From assembly GCA_040954595.2 (NCBI GenBank), contig CM082593.2, positions 6,076,001 to 6,140,000 on the forward strand: 64,000 bases of DNA. Reading direction: 5' to 3'. This document shows, one piece after another, positions 1-12,838 of this stretch. The DNA is from Balanoglossus misakiensis (taxonomy: Eukaryota; Hemichordata). How positions within the stretch are numbered: the stretch's first letter is position 1; each line of letters opens with the position of its first letter. The notes under the pieces were generated by a model. It saw only the letters and a program-made list of their open reading frames with translations, had not been told where the DNA came from and searched no databases. The translations under genes were made by a program, and so were the position numbers.

Positions 1-2805
1 CAGTGTCTGGGCTGACCAATGACCTTTTTGTCAATTAGTGGGACTTGGGTGCCTGGAATAGCGGAGTGATTCGTTCGGGGCGGTTGCTCCGGGGCAGGCG
101 GGGCCAGTGTTTATTTTCATTCGGGTTGAAGCAACTGTTACATCCCGACACTCAGTTTTTTTCCTCCCAGTCCAAGACACCGCAGCAGGAACAAAACGAG
201 TGTTCGGCCGATCGGTCAGTGACTTCGGGGCAACTTTCAAGATGCAGCCGATATTAAGAATCAAATGCGTCAAACAAGCCACGATACTTCACCTTACTCA
301 CTCGCCTTGACCATCACAACTTCTGTGTGGTGAAATTCTGCAAACGAGAAATTTGAAATTTTGGTATGCTGTAATCCGCCCATATTTTATTTCTGATGTC
401 ACTCACGTCTACCTTCCCGTACCTACCTACCTACCTGCCTACCTATCCACCCACCCACACCATTAATATCAAATTAATGTCTCATGCATAGATTTTTGAC
501 CCCGGGGGAATAGAAACAGAAGGCTTTGAAATTAATATTGGGTACATCTGTAGTTTCCGCTTAAAACCTAATTTGGCCGTCACGTGACAGGTGTGCCGAT
601 GTCTCTGCGAGAGCACTCTTGGTGTTTGCGCAGTTGTGGTTTTGGGAGTTAACTTTGTTGGCTTCGTTGCGTTTCCAAGCAACCCAATCAGAGCTGGTTA
701 ATAGGTGAGGATTCGCCATAGTGAAAATATGAATTTAAATAAGGTCTCTGTTCTTCAACCCCCCTCTCAGTGTTTATCTAAAGTAACCGTTGTTTCAAAT
801 AACGGGAGTCTGTACGGTGTCAACCAAAGAACACCAAACGTTCCCATTGTGGGGTCCTGTCATTAGTGAAAACGACTACTCAAACATTATCTCTTTCGTG
901 TGTTTGCCTGGCTCTAAATTCACAAGAAAGGTCTGAAATAATATTGATGCTCCGTCCCGATGATTGTAAGTGCAGCGCCTTTTACGGCGACGCTCGAAGA
1001 AAGGGTCCAATTCACAAAAGTGGCCTGAATGGAGCTACAACGGAAACAAAACATTGTTTGGGATGTGTAAACATTCGCGCCAGGACTCAACAAAGCACGT
1101 TACAAGTTTAGATAGTCATCGATAAATCAGAATTCAATTAAAGTTGTCACTGCGATTAAACAACAATAATTAAAACGAAAACGACACAACAATCGCGAAG
1201 AAAGGCCCTCTGTTCTCGCCGGACAAAGGTGCCGTGAATGGGGACAAACTAAGCGTCCAAATATTTTCAATCGCCGACGTGACTTGAACAGGTACTACAC
1301 ACACTGATGGTGGCTCTCTGGGCTTCGCGCGATATTAAAATATTGAACTTTCGTTCTCTTGAAGTGGCCGACATCTTGGTGACCACAAAAGGCAACATTG
1401 GCGACACGGATCCTGCATCTTTGACAATACATCTTTCAGTCATTCCGGAGCCCTTGTTTTGACAACCGTTATTATTGGTATTTGCTCTGCGTGATGTAGG
1501 GAGCACGCAGGCGACAGCGGACAACGCCAGTGTCAAGCGCTGCATGTAACAAAATGTAAGCGCTTCTATAATCGCCTTGGTAGTTGACGTAATATTCCGT
1601 AGCAACCACATGATCGGCCACAGAAACGAGTCAAAACAGCGAAAAATAAGTATGAAAACTGCGGCGTTTCTTTGTGTCCATTTTTGGCCGGCGTTTGGTA
1701 ACAAAGATTATTCTATGTCAGATAACTGAGAAGACAATTTCTCAGTACAACATCAGTGGCGTCAGACTTTGGATTTCGCAAATATCGGCCCAGTATCATT
1801 CTCAAACGACACACATTGACAACAGTGTTCTGACAGCTTTTCGAGAAATCACTGTTTTCATTCTCTGACGTCATCACGCGCCGACCGGAGAACTTCTCAC
1901 CCAAAGCCGCCAGAGCGACAATGCTCAAGGACATTTGGTCCGGCTGACTACAATGAACGCGAAACCACAAAGATGGCAAATATCGTTGACTTCTTTCCGG
2001 CGCAAGCTATATAAGTGACAACAGACGAAAGGCGATATTATTAAGGCCATTGAAACGACTTTGTATAAACGACCGGATCCGTCGACTTTGTTGGATTCTG
2101 TGGTGAAGGAACCGTGTCCCTGACCCAAATCATGCTTTCACATTGGTACAGGATACGAACGTGACAGAATAGTCCAAGATTTCGTGATATGCAATAACTC
2201 CCAAATTCCCACAGAGCTCTAAAACATTTTATAAGATTGCATGCTTAAAACTGTCTTGCAACATCGAGTATGCAGTTACGTTCAAACTTGTCCACTCATA
2301 CTTGAAGGACGCCCCCACCGTGTGAAGTGATGGATTTTTAAAACGTTGATGCGTTCAATTATTTTTGTAAAGTCCCAACATATTTCTGCATGTCTTTCCT
2401 ATATCCTTAGCATATATTTACTCACTCGACAACCTAAGTTTAGAATTAATTCACTTGACAGTCTGGTATTGTTCAAATCAATTTGTATCATTTTAGCAGA
2501 TTCCATGTATTTTCCTGATTGGTTTTGTCTTGGTTGCATCATTGTTTTGATTGCCAGTCCCTGATTGGCTGTTTCTTGCAATGACCACAGTTGGTTTGCT
2601 GGCTCCAATTAGCATACATAGTTCATTTATGCAAATCACTATCACCAGCAGTCTGTAAATGGTCAGTCTGCCTAGGCAAAATTTGTTTATCAATAGATCC
2701 ACGACAGACTATGAAAAATTTGGGTGGTTGCTTGCACGTTTTTCATGTCCGCGTTTCGTTTGACCTTCACAGTAAAAAACTAAATTATTCCTTCCAATTT
2801 TCCAG
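1..2805. other. Left flank, no gene recognised
   Basis: I see no supportable protein-coding exon in this stretch. Open frames are short (the longest is 145 codons on the minus strand, 1267-1704), carry no recognisable motif and are not flanked by convincing splice sites. There is a short CCTA-rich low-complexity run near 411-455. A TATA-like string with no gene behind it lies near 2010. Upstream exons of the small gene candidate at 2806-3698 could lie here or left of the window, but I could not choose any. Confidence 0.5.
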
Positions 2806-3698
<893 letters not shown>

Positions 3699-3924
3699 AA
3701 CAAAATAAAGTACAAACTTTGGTGTGTTTGTTTTTTTCACGATGGCTGGACTTTACTTTGTCACGATTTTATAGAAAATAAAACAAAATAAAGTACAAAC
3801 TTTGGTGTGTTTGCTTTTTCACGATTAACTCTATACTTAGAAATTAAAAAAAAATATTTTAACACTAACACTAACTATACTTAGATTTAAAAAAAAACTT
3901 TGAAATTTTTTCACGATTGACTCT

Positions 3925-4180
3925 ATAAGCCATGAAAAGGCCAAAAACAGCAAAATTCACAAAGTCAAGAATTTGCCATTATTTGAAGCGGGATGGGTTA
4001 TAAGCCATGCATGAAAATTGTCAAAAATCGACGATTTTCCGACTTCGCGGATATTGTTGTTTATATCATTTCTGGACATTTTTCACGGGTTACAGCTCAT
4101 GAAAATTGTCAAAAATCGACGATTTTCCGATTTCGCTGATTTTGGTGTTTATGTCATTGGTGTTTATGGTGCTTATGTCA
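3925..4180 (+). repeat. Relict, diverged satellite monomers at the left edge
   Basis: Between the tandem duplication and the regular array the sequence contains decayed pieces of the 88-bp unit: GGTTATAAGCCATGCATGAAAATTG-type strings, TCGACGATTTTCCGA in place of the TCGCGAAGTCGAAA segment, and a TTTATGTCATTGG insertion. The unit cannot be phased at a constant 88 bp here. This matches the usual satellite pattern in which edges escape homogenisation and accumulate substitutions. Confidence 0.75.
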
Positions 4181-7100
4181 AATTTTGATATTTCGCAAAG
4201 TCGAAAAATTGTCATTTTTGGATGATTTTCATGGGCTATAACCCATGGTTTTTTCAAAAAAATGAAGAAATTTTCATATTTCGCGAAGTCGAAAAATTGA
4301 CATTTCTGGATGATTTTCATGGGCTATAACCCATGGTTTTTATCAAAAAACCACCAAATTTTGAACATTCGCGAAGTCGAAAAATTGACATTTCTGGATG
4401 ATTTTCATGGGCTATAACCCATGGTTTTTATCAAAAAACCACCAAATTTTGAAAATTCGCGAAGTCGAAAAATTGACATTAAACCACCAAATTTTGAAAA
4501 TTCGCGAAGTCGAAAAATTGACATTTCTGGATGATTTTCATGGGCTATAACCCATGGTTTTTATCAAAAAACCACCAAATTTTGAAAATTCGCGAAGTCG
4601 AAAAATTGACATTTCTGGATGATTTTCATGGGCTATAACCCATGGTTTTTGTCAAAAAACCACCAAATTTTGAAAATTCGCGAAGTCGAAAAATTGACAT
4701 TTCTGGATGATTTTCATGGGCTATAACCCATGGTTTTTGTCAAAAAACCACCAAATTTTGAAAATTCGCGAAGTCGAAAAATTGACATTTCTGGATGATT
4801 TTCATGGGCTATAACCCATGGTTTTTGTCAAAAAACCACCAAATTTTGAAAATTCGCGAAGTCGAAAAATTGACATTTCTGGATGATTTTCATGGGCTAT
4901 AACCCATGGTTTTTATCAAAAAACCACCAAATTTTGAAAATTCGCGAAGTCGAAAAATTGACATTTCTGGATGATTTTCAGGGGCTATAACCCATGGTTT
5001 TTATCAAAAAACCACCAAATTTTAAAAAATTCGCAAAGTCGAAAAATTGACATTTCTGGATGATTTTCAGGGGCTATAACCCATGGTTTTTATAAAAAAA
5101 CCACCTAATTTTGAACATTCGCGAAGTCGAAAAATTGACATTTCTGGATGATTTTCATGGGCTATAACCCATGGTTTTTATCAAAAAACCACCAAATTTT
5201 GAACATTCGCGAAGTCGAAAAATTGACATTTCTGGATGATTTTCATGGGCTATAACCCATGGTTTTTATCAAAAAACCACCAAATTTTGAAAATTCGCGA
5301 AGTCGAAAAATTGACATTTCTGGATGATTTTCATGGGCTATAACCCATGGTTTTTATCAAAAAACCACCAAATTTTGAAAATTCGCGAAGTCGAAAAATT
5401 GACATTTCTGGATGATTTTCATGGGCTATAACCCATGGTTTTTATCAAAAAACCACCAAATTTTGAAAATTCGCGAAGTCGAAAAATTGACATTTCTGGA
5501 TGATTTTCATGGGCTATAACCCATGGTTTTTATCAAAAAACCACCAAATTTTGAAAATTCGCGAAGTCGAAAAATTGACATTTCTGGATGATTTTCATGG
5601 GCTATAACCCATGGTTTTTATCAAAAAACCACCAAATTTTGAAAATTCGCGAAGTCGAAAAATTGACATTTCTGGATGATTTTCATGGGCTATAACCCAT
5701 GGTTTTTATCAAAAAACCACCAAATTTTGAAAATTCGCGAAGTCGAAAAATTGACATTTCTGGATGATTTTCATGGGCTATAACCCATGGTTTTTATCAA
5801 AAAACCACCAAATTTTGAAAATTCGCGAAGTCGAAAAATTGACATTTCTGGATGATTTTCATGGGCTATAACCCATGGTTTTTATCAAAAAACCACCAAA
5901 TTTTGAAAATTCGCGAAGTCGAAAAATTGACATTTCTGGATGATTTTCATGGGCTATAACCCATGGTTTTTATCAAAAAACCACCAAATTTTGAAAATTC
6001 GCGAAGTCGAAAAATTGACATTTCTGGATGATTTTCATGGGCTATCAACCATGGTTTTTGTCAAAAAACCACCAAATTTTGAAAATTCGCGAAGTCGAAA
6101 AATTGACATTTCTGGATGATTTTCATGGGCTATAACCCATGGTTTTTGTCAAAAAACCACCAAATTTTGAAAATTCGCGAAGTCGAAAAATTGACATTTC
6201 TGGATGATTTTCATGGGCTATAACCCATGGTTTTTGTCAAAAAACCACCAAATTTTGAAAATTCGCGAAGTCGAAAAATTGACATTTCTGGATGATTTTC
6301 ATGGGCTATAACCCATGGTTTTTGTCAAAAAACCACCAAATTTTGAAAATTCGCGAAGTCGAAAAATTGACATTTCTGGATGATTTTCATGGGCTATAAC
6401 CCATGGTTTTTGTCAAAAAACCACCAAATTTTGAAAATTCGCGAAGTCGAAAAATTGACATTTCTGGATGATTTTCATGGGCTATAACCCATGGTTTTTG
6501 TCAAAAAACCACCAAATTTTGAAAATTCGCGAAGTCGAAAAATTGACATTTCTGGATGATTTTCATGGGCTATAACCCATGGTTTTTGTCAAAAAACCAC
6601 CAAATTTTGAAAATTCGCGAAGTCGAAAAATTGACATTTCTGGATGATTTTCATGGGCTATAACCCATGGTTTTTGACAAAAAACCACCAAATTTTGAAA
6701 ATTCGCGAAGTCGAAAAATTGACATTTCTGGATGGTTTTCATGGGCTATAACCCATGGTTTTTGTCAAAAAACCACCAAATTTTGAAAATTCGCGAAGTC
6801 GAAAAATTGACATTTCTGGATGATTTTCATGGGCTATAACCCATGGTTTTTGTCAAAAAACCACCAAATTTTGAAAATTCGCGAAGTCGAAAAATTGACA
6901 TTTCTGGATGATTTTCATGGGCTATAACCCATGGTTTTTGTCAAAAAACCACCAAATTTTGAAAATTCGCGAAGTCGAAAAATTGACATTTCTGGATGAT
7001 TTTCATGGGCTATAACCCATGGTTTTTGTCAAAAAACCACCAAATTTTGAAAATTCGCGAAGTCGAAAAATTGACATTTCTGGATGATTTTCATGGGCTA

Positions 7101-10100
7101 TAACCCATGGTTTTTGTCAAAAAACCACCAAATTTTGAAAATTCGCGAAGTCGAAAAATTGACATTTCTGGATGATTTTCATGGGCTATAACCCATGGTT
7201 TTTGTCAAAAAACCACCAAATTTTGAAAATTCGCGAAGTCGAAAAATTGACATTTCTGGATGATTTTCATGGGCTATAACCCATGGTTTTTATCAAAAAA
7301 CCACCAAATTTTGAAAATTCGCGAAGTCGAAAAATTGACATTTCTGGATGATTTTCATGGGCTATAACCCATGGTTTTTATCAAAAAACCACCAAATTTT
7401 GAAAATTCGCGAAGTCGAAAAATTGACATTTCTGGATGATTTTCATGGGCTATAACCCATGGTTTTTATCAAAAAACCACCAAATTTTGAAAATTCGCGA
7501 AGTCGAAAAATTGACATTTCTGGATGATTTTCATGGGCTATAACCCATGGTTTTTATCAAAAAACCACCAAATTTTGAAAATTCGCGAAGTCGAAAAATT
7601 GACATTTCTGGATGATTTTCATGGGCTATAACCCATGGTTTTTGTCAAAAAACCACCAAATTTTGAAAATTCGCGAAGTCGAAAAATTGACATTTCTGGA
7701 TGATTTTCATGGGCTATAACCCATGGTTTTTGTCAAAAAACCACCAAATTTTGAAAATTCGCGAAGTCGAAAAATTGACATTTCTGGATGATTTTCATGG
7801 GCTATAACCCATGGTTTTTGTCAAAAAACCACCAAATTTTGAAAATTCGCGAAGTCGAAAAATTGACATTTCTGGATGATTTTCATGGGCTATAACCCAT
7901 GGTTTTTGTCAAAAAACCACCAAATTTTGAAAATTCGCGAAGTCGAAAAATTGACATTTCTGGATGATTTTCATGGGCTATAACCCATGGTTTTTGTCAA
8001 AAAACCACCAAATTTTGAAAATTCGCGAAGTCGAAAAATTGACATTTCTGGATGATTTTCATGGGCTATAANNNNNNNNNNNNNNNNNNNNNNNNNNNNN
8101 NNNNNNNNNNNNNNNNNNNNNNNNNNNNNNNNNNNNNNNNNNNNNNNNNNNNNNNNNNNNNNNNNNNNNNNGGAAATTTCTGGATGATTTTCCTGGGCTA
8201 TAACCCTATGGTTTTTTGTCAAAAAACCACCAATTATGAAAATTCGCGAAGTCCGAAAAATGGACATTTCTGGATGATTTTCATGGGCTATAACCCATGG
8301 TTTTTTGTCAAAAAACCACCAAATTTTGAAAATTCGCGAAGTCGAAAAATTGACATTTCTGGATGATTTCATGGCTATAACCATGGTTTTTGTCAAAAAA
8401 ACCACCAAATTTTGAAAATTCGCGAAGTCGAAAAATTGACATTTCTGGATGATTTTCATGGGCTATAACCCATGGTTTTTGTCAAAAAACCACCAAATTT
8501 TGAAAATTCGCGAAGTCGAAAAATTGACATTTCTGGATGATTTTCATGGGCTATAACCCATGGTTTTTGTCAAAAAACCACCAAATTTTGAAAATTCGCG
8601 AAGTCGAAAAATTGACATTTCTGGATGATTTTCATGGGCTATAACCCATGGTTTTTGTCAAAAAACCACCAAATTTTGAAAATTCGCGAAGTCGAAAAAT
8701 TGACATTTCTGGATGATTTTCATGGGCTATAACCCATGGTTTTTGTCAAAAAACCACCAAATTTTGAAAATTCGCGAAGTCGAAAAATTGACATTTCTGG
8801 ATGATTTTCATGGGCTATAACCCATGGTTTTTGTCAAAAAACCACCAAATTTTGAAAATTCGCGAAGTCGAAAAATTGACATTTCTGGATGATTTTCATG
8901 GGCTATAACCCATGGTTTTTGTCAAAAAACCACCAAATTTTGAAAATTCGCGAAGTCGAAAAATTGACATTTCTGGATGATTTTCATGGGCTATAACCCA
9001 TGGTTTTTCTCAAAAAACCACCAAATTTTGAAAATTCGCGAAGTCGAAAAATTGACATTTCTGGATGATTTTCATGGGCTATAACCCATGGTTTTTCTCA
9101 AAAAACCACCAAATTTTGAAAATTCGCGAAGTCGAAAAATTGACATTTCTGGATGATTTTCATGGGCTATAACCCATGGTTTTTATCAAAAACCACCAAA
9201 TTTTGAAAATTCGCGAAGTCGAAAAATTGACATTTCTGGATGATTTTCATGGGCTATAACCCATGGTTTTTGTCAAAAAACCACCAAATTTTGAAAATTC
9301 GCGAAGTCGAAAAATTGACATTTCTGGATGATTTTCATGGGCTATAACCCATGGTTTTTGTCAAAAAACCACCAAATTTTGAAAATTCGCGAAGTCGAAA
9401 AAATGACATTTCTGGATGATTTTCATGGGCTATAACCCATGGTTTTTGTCAAAAAACCACCAAATTTTGAAAATTCGCGAAGTCGAAAAATTGACATTTC
9501 TGGATGATTTTCATGGGCTATAACCCATGGTTTTTGTCAAAAAACCACCAAATTTTGAAAATTCGCGAAGTCGAAAAATTGACATTTCTGGATGATTTTC
9601 ATGGGCTATAACCCATGGTTTTTGTCAAAAAACCACCAAATTTTGAAAATTCGCGAAGTCGAAAAATTGACATTTCTGGATGATTTTCATGGGCTATAAC
9701 CCATGGTTTTTGTCAAAAAACCACCAAATTTTGAAAATTCGCGAAGTCGAAAAATTGACATTTCTGGATGATTTTCATGGGCTATAACCCATGGTTTTTG
9801 TCAAAAAACCACCAAATTTTGAAAATTCGCGAAGTCGAAAAATTGACATTTCTGGATGATTTTCATGGGCTATAACCCATGGTTTTTGTCAAAAAACCAC
9901 CAAATTTTGAAAATTCGCGAAGTCGAAAAATTGACATTTCTGGATGATTTTCATGGGCTATAACCCATGGTTTTTGTCAAAAAACCACCAAATTTTGAAA
10001 ATTCGCGAAGTCGAAAAATTGACATTTCTGGATGATTTTCATGGGCTATAACCCATGGTTTTTGTCAAAAAAACACCAAATTTTGAAAATTCGCGAAGTC

Positions 10101-12817
10101 GAAAAATTGACATTTCTGGATGATTTTCATGGGCTATAACCCATGGTTTTTGTCAAAAAACCACCAATTTTGAAAATTCGCGAAGTCGAAAAATTGACAT
10201 TTCTGGATGATTTTCATGGGCTATAACCCATGGTTTTTGTCAAAAAACCACCAAATTTTGAAAATTCGCGAAGTCGAAAAATTGACATTTCTGGATGATT
10301 TTCATGGGCTATAACCCATGGTTTTTGTCAAAAAACCACCAAATTTTGAAAATTCGCGAAGTCGAAAAATTGACATTTCTGGATGATTTTCATGGGCTAT
10401 AACCCATGGTTTTTGTCAAAAAACCACCAAATTTTGAAAATTCGCGAAGTCGAAAAATTGACATTTCTGGATGATTTTCATGGGCTATAACCCATGGTTT
10501 TTGTCAAAAAACCACCAAATTTTGAAAATTCGCGAAGTCGAAAAATTGACATTTCTGGATGATTTTCATGGGCTATAACCCATGGTTTTTGTCAAAAAAC
10601 CACCAAATTTGAAAATTCGCGAAGTCGAAAAATTGACATTTCTGGATGATTTTCATGGGCTATAACCCATGGTTTTTGTCAAAAAACCACCAAATTTTGA
10701 AAATTCGCGAAGTCGAAAAAATTGACATTTCTGGATGATTTTCATGGGCTATAACCCATGGTTTTTGTCAAAAAACCACCAAATTTTGAAAATTCGCGAA
10801 GTCGAAAAATTGACATTTCTGGATGATTTTCATGGGCTATAACCCATGGTTTTTATCAAAAAACCACCAAATTTTGAAAATTCGCGAAGTCGAAAAATTG
10901 ACATTTCTGGATGATTTTCATGGGCTATAACCCATGGTTTTTGTCAAAAAACCACCAAATTTTGAAAATTCGCGAAGTCGAAAAATTGACATTTCTGGAT
11001 GATTTTCATGGGCTATAACCCATGGTTTTTATCAAAAAACCACCAAATTTTGAAAATTCGCGAAGTCGAAAAATTGACATTTCTGGATGATTTTCATGGG
11101 CTATAACCCATGGTTTTTGTCAAAAAACCACCAATTTTGAAAATTCGCGAAGTCGAAAAATTGACATTTCTGGATGATTTTCATGGGCTATAACCCATGG
11201 TTTTTGTCAAAAAACCACCAAATTTTGAAAATTCGCGAAGTCGAAAAATTGACATTTCTGGATGATTTTCATGGGCTATAACCCATGGTTTTTGTCAAAA
11301 AACCACCAAATTTTGAAAATTCGCGAAGTCGAAAAATTGACATTTCTGGATGATTTTCATGGGCTATAACCCATGGTTTTTGTCAAAAAAACCACCAAAT
11401 TTTGAAAATTCGCGAAGTCGAAAAATTGACATTTCTGGATGATTTTCATGGGCTATAACCCATGGTTTTTGTCAAAAAACCACCAAATTTTGAAAATTCG
11501 CGAAGTCGAAAAATTGACATTTCTGGATGATTTTCATGGGCTATAACCCATGGTTTTTGTCAAAAAACCACCAAATTTTGAAAATTCGCGAAGTCGAAAA
11601 ATTGACATTTCTGGATGATTTTCATGGGCTATAACCCATGGTTTTTGTCAAAAAACCACCAAATTTTGAAAATTCGCGAAGTCGAAAAATTGACATTTCT
11701 GGATGATTTTCATGGGCTATAACCCATGGTTTTTGTCAAAAAACCACCAAATTTGAAAATTCGCGAAGTCGAAAAATTGACATTTCTGGATGATTTTCAT
11801 GGGCTATAACCCATGGTTTTTGTCAAAAAACCACCAAATTTTGAAAATTCGCGAAGTCGAAAAATTGACATTTCTGGATGATTTTCATGGGCTATAACCC
11901 ATGGTTTTTGTCAAAAACCACCAAATTTTGAAAATTCGCGAAGTCGAAAAATTGACATTTCTGGATGATTTTCATGGGCTATAACCCATGGTTTTTGTCA
12001 AAAAACCACCAAATTTTGAAAATTCGCGAAGTCGAAAAATTGACATTTCTGGATGATTTTCATGGGCTATAACCCATGGTTTTTATCAAAAAACCACCAA
12101 ATTTTGAAAATTCGCGAAGTCGAAAAATTGACATTTCTGGATGATTTTCATGGGCTATAACCCATGGTTTTTATCAAAAAACCACCAAATTTTGAAAATT
12201 CGCGAAGTCGAAAAATTGACATTTCTGGATGATTTTCATGGGCTATAACCCATGGTTTTTGTCAAAAAACCACCAAATTTTGAAAATTCGCGAAGTCGAA
12301 AAATTGACATTTCTGGATGATTTTCATGGGCTATAACCCATGGTTTTTGTCAAAAAACCACCAAATTTTGAAAATTCGCGAAGTCGAAAAATTGACATTT
12401 CTGGATGATTTTCATGGGCTATAACCCATGGTTTTTGTCAAAAAACCACCAAATTTTGAAAATTCGCGAAGTCGAAAAATTGACATTTCTGGATGATTTT
12501 CATGGGCTATAACCCATGGTTTTGTCAAAAAACCACCAAATTTTGAAAATTCGCGAAGTCGAAAAATTGACATTTCTGGATGATTTTCATGGGCTATAAC
12601 CCATGGTTTTTGTCAAAAAACCACCAAATTTTGAAAATTCGCGAAGTCGAAAAATTGACATTTCTGGATGATTTTCATGGGCTATAACCCATGGTTTTTG
12701 TCAAAAAACCACCAAATTTTGAAAATTCGCGAAGTCGAAAAATTGACATTTCTGGATGATTTTCATGGGCTATAACCCATGGTTTTTGTCAAAAAACCAC
12801 CAAATTTTGAAAATTCG
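4181..12817 (+). repeat. 88-bp satellite, forward block (class A, with class-B-like monomers at its left end)
   Basis: About 97 head-to-tail monomers of 88 bp. I measured the period directly from the spacing of TTGACATTTCTGG (5225 to 5313). Each unit holds the dyad CATGGGctataaCCCATGG, a TTTTT(A/G)TCAAAAAACCACC segment, AATTTTGAAAATT and the 8-bp palindrome TTCGCGAA. The two monomers near 4181-4330 look like class B (TTTTTTCAAAAAAATGAAG). A truncated unit of 45 bp lies at 4461-4506. Monomers are nearly identical and differ mainly at one A/G position in GTTTTT(A/G)TC, which changes in blocks rather than at random. A 100-N gap at 8072-8171 interrupts the block, so its real length is unknown. 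There is no coding capacity, since stops recur in every unit. Confidence 0.98.
8072..8171. other. Assembly gap, 100 N
   Basis: Exactly 100 N inside the forward satellite block. A round 100 is the usual placeholder for a gap of unknown size. The next two to three monomers (8172-8400) have several single-base insertions and deletions, for example CCCTATGG for CCCATGG and a shortened GATGATTTCATGGCTATAA. This suggests poor consensus next to the gap rather than real divergence. Confidence 0.98.
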
Positions 12818-12838
12818 CGAATTTTCAAAATTTGGTGG
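12797..12838. repeat. Perfect 42-bp palindrome at the head-to-head satellite inversion
   Basis: The forward block meets the reverse block in CCACCAAATTTTGAAAATT-CGCG-AATTTTCAAAATTTGGTGG, an exact palindrome centred between 12817 and 12818. Symmetry continues outward for thousands of bases with scattered mismatches, because each arm is the reverse complement of the other array. The break falls exactly in the TCGCGA core that is itself palindromic within each monomer, so the switch needed only a turn-around at an existing dyad. Confidence 0.95.

Noticed and set aside
7971-8459. Open frames of 104-162 codons across the N gap in the satellite
   Set aside because: They exist only because the N gap and local indels hide the stop codons present in every 88-bp monomer. 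No coding function is supported.
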